Source: a virus. From it: a DNA stretch of 23,362 bases. The position numbers and the translations under genes are program-made. Shown in pieces: positions 6,561 to 14,933 of the stretch. Each line of letters begins with the position of its first letter. Position 1 is the stretch's first letter. The stretch is from IMG/VR virus record IMGVR_UViG_3300014838_000530, positions 1 through 23,362 of that record; one strand, 5' to 3'. A model generated the notes under the pieces. The model did no database searches, had not been told where the DNA came from, and saw nothing but the letters and a program-made list of their open reading frames with translations.

Positions 6561-7559
6561 ATGGCTGCGACGGCTGCTCTCCCAACAGCTGCTAACGAGG
6601 GTAATACCGGCGTTTATTGGATTGGCTCAAATGGTCAGATTTATACGAATGTGGCCGGTGTTTCGGGTGGAGTGCATGACCAAGGTGCCGCTGATGTAAG
6701 TCAGTCCGGTCCTGAAGGTTATGCTATCAATACGCCCACTGGTCCGAGTTATACAACCGGAATCACTGAAATTGCCGACCCGAACGCTCCGGCTCAAACC
6801 CCAGCAGTTACTGGGTCAAGTGGCTCAAGCACTCCAGCTGGCGGTACGCTCTCTCAATCCGTTATTGATGCAGTTATGCAGTCTATTGCTAACGATGTCT
6901 CTCAAAACCAGGGCACTTATAACACAGCTCTCTCTACGAACCAGCAAAATCAAGCCAATGGCGACGCGCAGTATGGTGTCGATAATACCAATAACACTGA
7001 AGGTCGTGCCCAGTCTATCCAGCAAGCTGAAACGGCTGGTGCTACAGGGCTATCAGGGCTTGATGCAGTTTTGGCTAGTCTCGGTGCCTTAAATGGTACG
7101 GGGTCGCTTCTTGCTGGCCGCGCAGTGGCTAACACTACTAACAATGACATCGGCTCAGCTAACCAGACCTTCAACACGAACAAAACCGCTATCGGGAACG
7201 CCCAAGCCGGCTATGATACGGACTATAATCAGAACAACGCTAACCTCGCTACTGCGCTTCAAAATGACAATAAGGGTGCCCAGGCAACTGGCTACCAAGA
7301 TTTGCTCGACCAGGCTGATAGCATTGGCGATACTTCGCTTTATAACAAATACTTGCCACTAGCCGTTGGTGCCACTACTCCTACTCAGTCTATCGCGCCT
7401 ACGGTTATCCCAGTTTCGCAGGCCACTACAGCTAGTTACGGTGCTAACAGTCCATTAACTGTCGGCATGACAGGAAACAACACCAGCTCTCCACAAGCAC
7501 CGGCTGCTGGCATAACACCAACTAATTCATCGTTAGCTATAACTAAAGATAATTCTTAG
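6561..7559 (+). CDS. Q/N/T-rich putative internal virion protein
   Basis: The 332-aa protein is rich in Gln, Asn, Thr, Ala and Gly and almost lacks Cys. The first 90 residues are low complexity, with GSSGSSTPAGG near the end of this section. Residues about 100-260 are predicted helical and heptad-like (DAVMQSIANDVSQNQGTYN; LLAGRAVANTTNNDIGSANQ), and the C-terminal 60 residues are again Thr/Pro/Ser-rich. No enzymatic motif is visible. Position between the small basic protein and the giant virion protein suggests a T7 gp14-like ejected or core protein, by context only. ATG 6561 is supported by GAGGT at 6548-6552 with 8-base spacing. Confidence 0.75.
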   Translation: MAATAALPTAANEGNTGVYWIGSNGQIYTNVAGVSGGVHDQGAADVSQSGPEGYAINTPTGPSYTTGITEIADPNAPAQTPAVTGSSGSSTPAGGTLSQSVIDAVMQSIANDVSQNQGTYNTALSTNQQNQANGDAQYGVDNTNNTEGRAQSIQQAETAGATGLSGLDAVLASLGALNGTGSLLAGRAVANTTNNDIGSANQTFNTNKTAIGNAQAGYDTDYNQNNANLATALQNDNKGAQATGYQDLLDQADSIGDTSLYNKYLPLAVGATTPTQSIAPTVIPVSQATTASYGANSPLTVGMTGNNTSSPQAPAAGITPTNSSLAITKDNS

Positions 7560-7574
7560 GAAGGGGCATCAGTA

Positions 7575-10500
7575 ATGGGTCTTTTCTCAGACATAATCTC
7601 AGGCATAGGGAACGGTGTTAGCGACATCTTTGGCGGTGGTGGTGGAGATGATAACAACAATAAGCGCAAGCAACCGCAAGCGCCTACTATTGCTGCGCCT
7701 CAAAATAACCAGTCCTCGGTAAAATTGCCAGCCGTTCTTCAGATGGCTAAAGGTCCTACCCAGCTTCAGCCTATCCATCCAGTGAACATTGGCGCCGCAC
7801 CACAACCGGCTAATCAACCGGCAGCACCAAGTGCTCCACCCACCCCAGCTCAAATTGGGACTACCTCGTATTCTGCTCCGCATACGTCGTTATTCGGCCA
7901 CCTTTTGAACGCGGCTAAAGACACTGGCGAAGTGGTTGCATCTGCGGTCCCAGAAGTTGGGTTAGGTGTTGGTCGAGTCGCTACTGGCTTAGTTCAGGGC
8001 GCAACTCAAATACCGCATCTTGGCACGTCTCTCATCGCAACCGGCACAAAAGCACTCTCTGATACTGGCTTGCCTGGTGCTGGTACTGTTAATCGTGTGG
8101 CTCAAGATGTTAATACTGGCACTAAAGATGCTACTAATTTCGTTGATAAGCCAATTAACGCTGCTAGTCGAGGTATTGACACTGTAGCCAAAGACTACAG
8201 TAATGTTGGCCCACTGGCTGGCATGGGCGAGCAAGATTATAAAGATACTCAAATCCCACTAAATGTTTTGGCTGGGCTATTAACGCTGGGCGGTGGTACG
8301 GCGGCTGAGGCTGCTGGTGATGCTGGCGAGGCTGGTGAAGCAGGCCAGAGTGGTGGGATAGTTAGCAAAATCAGCGATTTCCTCAATAAAGACGTAGCCA
8401 ATCCTGGTAACGATGTCATTTCTAAGGTAGGTAGCGGTGTTCAACACGCTGTTAGCCCTGTAGTTAATGCGCTCAACGCCCCTGTTTCAGCGGTAATTAA
8501 GGGTACAAAGGCACTTGTAGGTGGTAGCGATGCAGCTGATGAGGTTGCTACCGCAGATAAGACACCGGTAGAATCTGGGACAAAAGCACCAGCAGAGCCA
8601 GCAAACGCTCCAGCTGGTGATAAAACTGCTCCTCCGGTTGCGGCTGATGGTGCTTCAGAAACTGGCGTTAAGGCACCTGCCGAACCAGCAGAACCAGCAG
8701 AGCCAGCTGAAACACCTACGACTACTGCACCAACCACTGCTCCTGTTGATTTGCGTACACAAAAAGACTTACAAAGTTCTCTTGACGTGGCTCATAACCT
8801 CTTAGGAGATACCAATCCTTATGACAATGAGAAAAGTGCTCAAGACGTTCTGACTAGGGCAGTGGCTCACCAAGGGCGTAACCAGGAGCTGGGCAAAATC
8901 GTAAATTCCAGGCTGGGCGCTGACCATAGTGAAGCTGAGCAAAGTAATATCTTAGATGCCTTAGAAGGAAAACGGACTCGTGCCTCTCTAAGCGCACATG
9001 AAAAAGAGGGTTTTGACGGTCTAAAGAATAAAGTCTTGAAACCATCCGACACAGTACGAGCTAAAAGCAGTACTGACTATCAGTCGCAAAAAAACTACTT
9101 CCCTCAAACCAGCGAGGGATCGCTTAAAGACGCTGCTCAAGGGGCGAAACGTGGCAAGGGAGTAAACGGTAAGATTAAGACATTTGCTGACTTACTTGAC
9201 CGTCAGTCTCGCTACTCCGAACAGAGTATGGCAGGTAAATTTACTGATGCTAATGGCAAATCTGTTATTGGCGACGCTAGGACGCTAGGATTGATTCGTA
9301 AGGGTGATGGCACTTTCAGAAATACGGCTGGGAAAGTCTATAATTATTCTCGTGCCTCTACTAACGAATTGAAAAATGCTGGAGTCAAGTTAAGGACTCC
9401 TGGTGGCTCTTTGGGGTCTTACCTCCAGGACACGCTTAATCTTAAGACTAAGATGGACGCTGCTGATTCGCTCATTAAAAACGCAGACCGCCTGGGCTTG
9501 CATACTGATGACTTACCTGGCACTACGGCGGTGTCGATAAAGGGGTCAGACGGCGTAGAGCATACCTTTCACACCGATGAACAGACGGCTAAAGCTATCA
9601 ATGACTCACCAGTAATCGGAACTGGCAGAAAAGCTCCCTCTTTGGTCAAAGCTTTTAATAAAGCCACTAGCGGTATTGTTCAGGGCACCGTAATAAACCC
9701 TCTTTCGCATGGGCTGAACCTAGTGGCTAATGCAGCGATTGGTAGTGGTGAAAGAGCCAACGGACTCACAGGGCTTAATGCTCTAGTCCGTTCCGTAAAA
9801 CCGTTGACCGATGAGGAAAAGTTCCATATGCAGGATGACGGGGTGTACTTCCCTTCTTACGGCAAGGATATTGTTAATACTCTCTCTAAATTGACTCACG
9901 GTGTTACTAAGTGGAACGAGAAAGGCGTGGCAGCTATAGATGCTCAAGTACGTGCTGGTATGTATCGGCAGCTTACTAGTGGAGATAAGGCTATAAGCGG
10001 TAAAGAAGCTGCTGACGTTATCAATAGGTGGATGGGCGGCCACGAGGTCTATCACGGGGATAGTCCGCAACTTGGCATGTTCTGGCACTACTTCACGCGG
10101 CAGGCAAAAAACGGTGTTCGCCTGTTTAGCATGGCCGCTACTGGTAAGCCTGGGCCTTTAATCAATGCTGGGATAGCAGCTGGCGTAACTTATGGCGCAG
10201 ACAAGGGAATCCAGGCTGTTACGGGCAATAAGCAGGGCTATATTCACCCTGCCGGTACGCTGGGGCTGCTGAATGATGCACTAGACTCTGGCGAGGATGT
10301 CGCTAAAGGGCAGTATCGAAATGCCGTGAACCCTCTTGTCAGCCATATAAACTCGTTAGTCAGCACTGCCTACGAGCAGCTTTTTGGCAACAATGAGTAT
10401 GGCGACAAATTCAGTTCTTTATCTGGGCCTGGCAATAGTCGTGTCAACAACCTACTTGGCATCACTCCTGAGACTAACTTGCTTGCCAATAATGGCCGGT

Positions 10501-11648
10501 CTGCCGCAGAAAAAGTGCTAAATACCGCTGGCATCTACACGCCCCATGTTGCCGGTGATCAGGCTGTTAGTTCTAAAGCTCCTGGAGCTTCAGTGCTTAA
10601 CGTAAAGAACGCCCAAAACGGTGGTACAAACAGCGTGGCATTTCCTAAAGACTTTACCGGTAAGCAAGAGAACAACGTAGCTAATACGCTGGGCAACAAT
10701 TACACGACTAAATCGGCTGCTTTGCTGGGTACTAAAACCCAACCTCAACAGGTTAAGTACGTGGATGCCGTCAACACGCTTAAGAAGTACGGCATCACTG
10801 ATACGGCTGACGCACAGGCATTTTCTAAGCTCAACAGCAAAGACCAGGGCAGCTACGTTAAGGCGGTGGACGCCCTTAATACGGCTGGTACTACATTTAG
10901 CTCTGATACGCTACAAACCCAGCTAGTCAAGCAGGGTGATACTGCGCTGGCAGCCAGCCTCAATTCTGATATTTCTCCAAAACTTGACCAGGGTGACAAA
11001 AACACGCTTGAGCAGTACTACACGAGGACAAGCTCTAGCGGAAATGTTACGCCCGAAAGTGAGAAATGGCTGCAAAATCCTACCAACGCTACCAATTACT
11101 TCGGTGCGCTCATCAATCAGGCTAAAGCTACTGGCACCCTCACTGCTGAGGACCAAAACGTAGGCGAGACATACGACGGCTCGCTCGATTTGGGTGATTC
11201 TGACGATTCTCTTTACACCAAATACTTAGTGTCCCAGGTCAATAAGCAAAACAATGTGCCCAGCACTACGCAGGCTCTGTACGTTGATACCAGCTATGAC
11301 GATTTCAAAGACCTGGCCGCTGGTCCTCAGCTGACCGCGCTTACTACCTACGCCGAACAATTAGCCGCTGCTGGCGTGCCTAACAAGTATTTCATCGGCT
11401 CAGATGGCACCTCCACAAGTGGTAGCAGCTCAAGTTCCAGCAGTGGCACGAGCCCTTACGATGCTGACGTGGCAGCCGGAATCCCTGACGGCACCGTTTC
11501 TGAGTCATTTGTTAAGCCTACGAGCGATAGCGGCTTGAAATCGGTAAGTGCGGTTGCATTCAAGGGACCTAAATTAGTCAAATATGCACCCGACACGAAG
11601 GCCAACCCATATACTCGTAGCATAAGCGTCAAGAGTGGGGTAAAGTAA
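7575..11648 (+). CDS. Very large putative internal (ejected) virion protein
   Basis: At 1357 aa this is the longest gene in the window. It starts with MGLFSDIISGIGNGVSDIFG plus a poly-Gly/Asp run and a Pro/Ala/Gln linker. Glycine/alanine-rich amphipathic segments occupy about 100-260. An Ala/Gly/Glu repeat (241-258) and PAE repeats (about 367-381) follow. A charged helical central domain (about 390-900) includes KNYFPQ (near 505), NPLSHGLNLVANA (708-720), WNEKGVAAIDAQVRAG (780-795) and FWHYFTRQAKNGVRLF (836-851). These resemble the large polyvalent or LPD38-like proteins of phages. A Ser-rich linker lies at about 1280-1292. No lysozyme or transglycosylase catalytic motif was recognised. AGGAAGGGG (7558-7566) precedes the ATG. 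Delivery into the host at infection, as for T7 gp15/gp16, is inferred from size, composition and position before the tail-tube genes. Confidence 0.8.
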   Translation: MGLFSDIISGIGNGVSDIFGGGGGDDNNNKRKQPQAPTIAAPQNNQSSVKLPAVLQMAKGPTQLQPIHPVNIGAAPQPANQPAAPSAPPTPAQIGTTSYSAPHTSLFGHLLNAAKDTGEVVASAVPEVGLGVGRVATGLVQGATQIPHLGTSLIATGTKALSDTGLPGAGTVNRVAQDVNTGTKDATNFVDKPINAASRGIDTVAKDYSNVGPLAGMGEQDYKDTQIPLNVLAGLLTLGGGTAAEAAGDAGEAGEAGQSGGIVSKISDFLNKDVANPGNDVISKVGSGVQHAVSPVVNALNAPVSAVIKGTKALVGGSDAADEVATADKTPVESGTKAPAEPANAPAGDKTAPPVAADGASETGVKAPAEPAEPAEPAETPTTTAPTTAPVDLRTQKDLQSSLDVAHNLLGDTNPYDNEKSAQDVLTRAVAHQGRNQELGKIVNSRLGADHSEAEQSNILDALEGKRTRASLSAHEKEGFDGLKNKVLKPSDTVRAKSSTDYQSQKNYFPQTSEGSLKDAAQGAKRGKGVNGKIKTFADLLDRQSRYSEQSMAGKFTDANGKSVIGDARTLGLIRKGDGTFRNTAGKVYNYSRASTNELKNAGVKLRTPGGSLGSYLQDTLNLKTKMDAADSLIKNADRLGLHTDDLPGTTAVSIKGSDGVEHTFHTDEQTAKAINDSPVIGTGRKAPSLVKAFNKATSGIVQGTVINPLSHGLNLVANAAIGSGERANGLTGLNALVRSVKPLTDEEKFHMQDDGVYFPSYGKDIVNTLSKLTHGVTKWNEKGVAAIDAQVRAGMYRQLTSGDKAISGKEAADVINRWMGGHEVYHGDSPQLGMFWHYFTRQAKNGVRLFSMAATGKPGPLINAGIAAGVTYGADKGIQAVTGNKQGYIHPAGTLGLLNDALDSGEDVAKGQYRNAVNPLVSHINSLVSTAYEQLFGNNEYGDKFSSLSGPGNSRVNNLLGITPETNLLANNGRSAAEKVLNTAGIYTPHVAGDQAVSSKAPGASVLNVKNAQNGGTNSVAFPKDFTGKQENNVANTLGNNYTTKSAALLGTKTQPQQVKYVDAVNTLKKYGITDTADAQAFSKLNSKDQGSYVKAVDALNTAGTTFSSDTLQTQLVKQGDTALAASLNSDISPKLDQGDKNTLEQYYTRTSSSGNVTPESEKWLQNPTNATNYFGALINQAKATGTLTAEDQNVGETYDGSLDLGDSDDSLYTKYLVSQVNKQNNVPSTTQALYVDTSYDDFKDLAAGPQLTALTTYAEQLAAAGVPNKYFIGSDGTSTSGSSSSSSSGTSPYDADVAAGIPDGTVSESFVKPTSDSGLKSVSAVAFKGPKLVKYAPDTKANPYTRSISVKSGVK

Positions 11649-11653
11649 TAGAC

Positions 11654-12064
11654 ATGACTGAACGACAAATAAAAATGGCCGAGCGTAAGGCGAAGGCAAT
11701 CGACTTGTTAGGTGGTGTTTGTGCTCGTTGTGGCTCTGAAGAGCGGCTTGAGTTTGACCACGTAGACAATGACAGGGAGAATTACAGACATACTTTAAGC
11801 AATATGTGGGACTGTGCATGGGATAAGATAGTGGCTGAGCTAGAGCGGTGCCAATTACTATGTCGGCATTGCCATGCTGTAAAGAGTCAGATTGATAGGG
11901 GTGGTTTGCCTAGTAGTGTGGTGGTACATGGAACCTCTAATGCTTATAATAATAGGTCGTGTCGATGTGGAGCTTGCAAAAAAGCATGGGCCGACTACAA
12001 GATAGCTCAGTGGCGTGATAAAAATCCATTGGCTTCTCGGCGTGGTAGGAGGGTGACAGCTTGA
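11654..12064 (+). CDS. HNH endonuclease with C-terminal HGT/CRC zinc module
   Basis: The 136-aa protein has an HNH core: C23-x2-C26, D35-H36 (EFDHVDND) and C70-x2-C73 with His74. A second module follows: VVHGTSNAYNNRSCRCGACK, the pattern often seen as 'HGT...Y..GCRC..C' in phage and mycobacteriophage HNH-associated proteins, likely another zinc or DNA-binding unit. It sits between the internal virion protein and the tail adaptor, suggesting a free-standing homing endonuclease. Its end overlaps the next start by 4 bases (TTGA), so it has been fitted without breaking the operon. Its own ribosome binding site is weak (GGGG at 11637-11640, 13 bases away). Confidence 0.85.
   Translation: MTERQIKMAERKAKAIDLLGGVCARCGSEERLEFDHVDNDRENYRHTLSNMWDCAWDKIVAELERCQLLCRHCHAVKSQIDRGGLPSSVVVHGTSNAYNNRSCRCGACKKAWADYKIAQWRDKNPLASRRGRRVTA
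12047..12053 (+). promoter_or_regulatory. Strong ribosome binding site for a TTG start
   Basis: AGGAGGG lies 7 bases before TTG 12061 and decides the start of the tail adaptor gene, which has no suitable ATG or GTG nearby in that frame. Confidence 0.7.
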
Positions 12065-12813
12065 ACCCCAACATATTCACAGGGCAGGCCTCGGTGGACA
12101 TACCTTTGTTTGCCAACGCGGTGTACTTACAAACCCATGGTATTGATAACGACGTTACGGGCACTGATTTGACGGCATTTTTGGTTGATACCATTACGTG
12201 GACAAACTTTTTTGCCTCGGATTTGGAGCTGGCTGCTGACTGGAAGTACCTACGGACTAACAACAACAACCTTGGCACCGTTTCAGCTAACACCATTCTG
12301 TACTCGCTTGACCCGACTATTCGTAAGCCCATTTACCACCCTCAGCGCATGCTTACTATCCAGCAAGATGGTGTTGTTGTGTCGAAGTGGACGATTGTAG
12401 ACCCTGACCAAATCCAGGCTGACCCTCGCTACACGCTCGTTAATAGTGCTACTGGTTATCCAGGCCCCGATTATTGCATGGTTGATAATGGTGTCTTGAC
12501 ACTCTCGCGTCCACCAAAAGACTATGAAGTTGGCGGTACGCTTGTGGCCGATACGATTGCATGGATTCCACAGCTCACCCTGACGGATAGTACGTTGCTT
12601 CAGACCGTAACCCCTCCTAAGCTCTTAATCTTAGGCGTAGCTAAAGACCAATTACCACCTGACCTTGTTCGAGGTGGACTAGCTAGCCTGATAGAGACTC
12701 GTTTCGACAAGTTACTGGCTAGCGCTATCCAAGACAATGGTGGCACTTCTATGGACGACGACTCGATGCCTGACGATTTGAGCGATGTCGGAGGAGTTTA
12801 CCTCAATGGCTAA
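12061..12813 (+). CDS. Tail adaptor protein (T7 gp11-like)
   Basis: This 250-aa protein begins at a rare TTG codon. It lies directly before a gp12-like nozzle protein and close to the portal, the usual place of the podoviral adaptor that joins portal to tail tube. The sequence is mainly soluble, with a helical end (DLVRGGLASLIETRFDKLLA, about 200-219) and a middle rich in beta strands (HPQRMLTIQQDGVVVSKWTI). The C-terminus is acidic (SMDDDSMPDDLSD). The gp11 assignment rests on size and gene order rather than on a catalytic signature; a head-completion protein is an alternative. It overlaps the next gene by 8 bases. Confidence 0.65.
   Translation: MNPNIFTGQASVDIPLFANAVYLQTHGIDNDVTGTDLTAFLVDTITWTNFFASDLELAADWKYLRTNNNNLGTVSANTILYSLDPTIRKPIYHPQRMLTIQQDGVVVSKWTIVDPDQIQADPRYTLVNSATGYPGPDYCMVDNGVLTLSRPPKDYEVGGTLVADTIAWIPQLTLTDSTLLQTVTPPKLLILGVAKDQLPPDLVRGGLASLIETRFDKLLASAIQDNGGTSMDDDSMPDDLSDVGGVYLNG
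12790..12796 (+). promoter_or_regulatory. Ribosome binding site fixing the nozzle start at 12806
   Basis: GGAGGAG ends 9 bases before ATG 12806. An in-frame ATG at 12785 lies upstream of this site and is therefore unlikely to be used. Confidence 0.7.
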
Positions 12814-14911
12814 GTCCTCGATGTACGGTAATGTTATCAGTTCACCTATCGTCAGTTTCAACGGTGGGCTAGATACTCGTATACCTCAAAATGCTGCACC
12901 TAACACCTTTAATGCCGCCGAAAATGTCTCTGTTACTACGCAGGGACTTTTGACATTCCGACCAGGCTTAAAGAAGTGGCTGCCTGACGCTGTAGACACG
13001 GTATATCAGATGTACCCAGTGCTTTATGAGGGCGAGATGTACTACTTTATTTGTGACGACGGCGTGGTGAAATACTGCCAGGACGAGGCTACAGAGTGGA
13101 TTACCTGTGGTGGCGCGAACTCGGTAACCCCGAACGTGCGATACCAATTTATCCAGGCTGAAAACAAGCTGTACGTGGCTAATGGTCAAGATTTGAGTCG
13201 CTATATCGACCTCACCACGCTAGATATGGTGGACTACGAGGCAGTGGACGACCCGACAAACGCGCCAACATTGGCCGCTTTCGGTAGTGGCCTGACATAT
13301 TCTGATACCTATGGCGTGGGCACTCCGTACCCGATTTATTACTCAATTAACTACAACGGTGAAGTGGGTCAGACTGTTAATAGCCCCATTAAAACCGGCT
13401 GGGTGTCGATTGACCGTACTGACTGGGTGGGAGATAACACCTATGGCTTGACCGTTACCTTCAATAACACCGCTCCAACTGGAGCGCAGAGTATCAATGT
13501 ATGGATAGCGAGTGCCGCTCCTACCGGCAGTATTACCAATGACGATATGCTTATGATTATCGGAGGGGTATCTATCGCTGGTACTACCTTTAGCGACGAC
13601 GGTACGCTGCAACCTATTTTGCAGGGCGGTACGGCTCCTGACGACAACTCTACTGAGGGTTTTGTGGCAACTTATGGCTGTGAAATTGATGGCCGCGTGT
13701 TCCTATGGGGCATCGTCGGCCAGGAATACACCCTTATGATTGGTGGCGACCCAGGTAATGCCTTCAACTTCACACCTACCTATAACGGCTTCCAGTTGAT
13801 AATGAACGAGGGCACCAACTACTACCCAACTAACTTAGTCTCATTCCGAAATAACCAGAGTGAGCCAGCCTGGACGATGCTGTATTCCAACACGCAGGGT
13901 GTCTCAAAACAGGCAGTGATTGCCAGTGAGACGGTGACTTATGGCAGTGTATCATTCGTTGTATGGACAATGACTGACCAGGGACGTTCTGTGCCAACGG
14001 CCAGTAGTCCTTACGCTGGTTTCGTCTACAACAACTCCTTGTTTTTCCCGACTGCTACCACCATTGAGGAGCTTACTACCAAGCCTACCAACTTCTATGT
14101 GTTGAGCGTGACCAATATTGCTATCCCAATTACGAGCGTTTACCAGAGCATTAGTGCGTCTCAGCTACCGAATATTGTCGGCTGTGGCATTGACGACAAA
14201 ATGTACTTCTCCTGCGCTATAGATGGGTATGACTACAACAATATCATTCTAGTTTATGACTATACCGACCCCAACAACCCACGCTGGTACCCATGGAATA
14301 TCCGGCAAAACTGGGTAGGCGTTGTCAGCCCACCAAACGAGGACTTTTTCTTGTACGTTAGCCAGGATAACCACATCTTCAAGCTGGAGCAGGGTACTGT
14401 GGCTCAAGACGAAAACTCTGATGGCGTGCCAATTCCATTCGATTACGGAGCTACTGGCCCAATTAGTGGTCTGACCCCTGACCACGCTTCCTACCTGGCG
14501 ATTGTTCAGGCGCTATTCTACGTGCTCAGTGTCATAGGCGAGATAGATGTGACTATTACCTATGCGATGGCCTCTCCGAGCGGCATACTGAAATATAAAT
14601 CGCGTACCAAGGCCATTGATGGGCCGGATTATGTCGTCGGCAGCGACGGTAACTGGAGCGATTACCAGTACCAATTCTTGCCCTCCGAGGTGCCGTTACT
14701 GGCATGGGGTGGTAATCCCGTATTCAACCCTGCTGACACGCAGCAACCTTCTCAATCGTACCGACAACCGGTGTCAGTCAACGAGGTCGTCAATGAGATG
14801 CAGTGGCAATTTGCTTCCAACAGTGCGGCTAGTGGTGGCCCGACATCGGCTACCTTTAGAGGTGTCTCTTACGAGGGCGTAAATATTGGTCCAAAGGGTG
14901 ATATCCAATAG
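12806..14911 (+). CDS. Tail tube/nozzle protein (T7 gp12/P22 gp10-like)
   Basis: The 701-aa protein starts with SPIVSFNGGLDTRIPQNAAP and then NAAENVSVTTQGLLTFRPGL. This is the typical opening of podoviral nozzle or stabilisation proteins ('...GLDT...P.....N....TQG.L..R.G'). Long stretches of aromatic and Gly-rich beta strands follow (YEGEMYYFICDDGVVKY; DGYDYNNIILVYDYTDPNNP), consistent with the propeller platform described for T7 gp12. No enzymatic motif is visible. It would form the distal end of the short tail, where the tailspike attaches. The start is chosen from the GGAGGAG at 12790. The stop lies just before the portal promoter, whose -10 begins 7 bases later. Confidence 0.75.
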   Translation: MAKSSMYGNVISSPIVSFNGGLDTRIPQNAAPNTFNAAENVSVTTQGLLTFRPGLKKWLPDAVDTVYQMYPVLYEGEMYYFICDDGVVKYCQDEATEWITCGGANSVTPNVRYQFIQAENKLYVANGQDLSRYIDLTTLDMVDYEAVDDPTNAPTLAAFGSGLTYSDTYGVGTPYPIYYSINYNGEVGQTVNSPIKTGWVSIDRTDWVGDNTYGLTVTFNNTAPTGAQSINVWIASAAPTGSITNDDMLMIIGGVSIAGTTFSDDGTLQPILQGGTAPDDNSTEGFVATYGCEIDGRVFLWGIVGQEYTLMIGGDPGNAFNFTPTYNGFQLIMNEGTNYYPTNLVSFRNNQSEPAWTMLYSNTQGVSKQAVIASETVTYGSVSFVVWTMTDQGRSVPTASSPYAGFVYNNSLFFPTATTIEELTTKPTNFYVLSVTNIAIPITSVYQSISASQLPNIVGCGIDDKMYFSCAIDGYDYNNIILVYDYTDPNNPRWYPWNIRQNWVGVVSPPNEDFFLYVSQDNHIFKLEQGTVAQDENSDGVPIPFDYGATGPISGLTPDHASYLAIVQALFYVLSVIGEIDVTITYAMASPSGILKYKSRTKAIDGPDYVVGSDGNWSDYQYQFLPSEVPLLAWGGNPVFNPADTQQPSQSYRQPVSVNEVVNEMQWQFASNSAASGGPTSATFRGVSYEGVNIGPKGDIQ

Positions 14912-14915
14912 GAAA

Positions 14916-14924
14916 TGGTATAGT
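14916..14924 (+). promoter_or_regulatory. Extended -10 promoter for the portal gene
   Basis: TGG followed by TATAGT (14919-14924) is an extended -10 located in the gap after the nozzle gene. ATG 14934 is 9 bases after it. No -35 box is convincing and no ribosome binding site lies between, so a nearly leaderless mRNA (2-4 bases) is predicted. Confidence 0.5.
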
Positions 14925-14933
14925 ATAAGCAAT

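Noticed and set aside
8441-8737. Long minus-strand frame of Ala/Gly/Ser composition inside the giant virion protein gene
   Set aside because: It is a shadow of the PAE and Ala-rich repeats on the plus strand, with no promoter or ribosome binding site.
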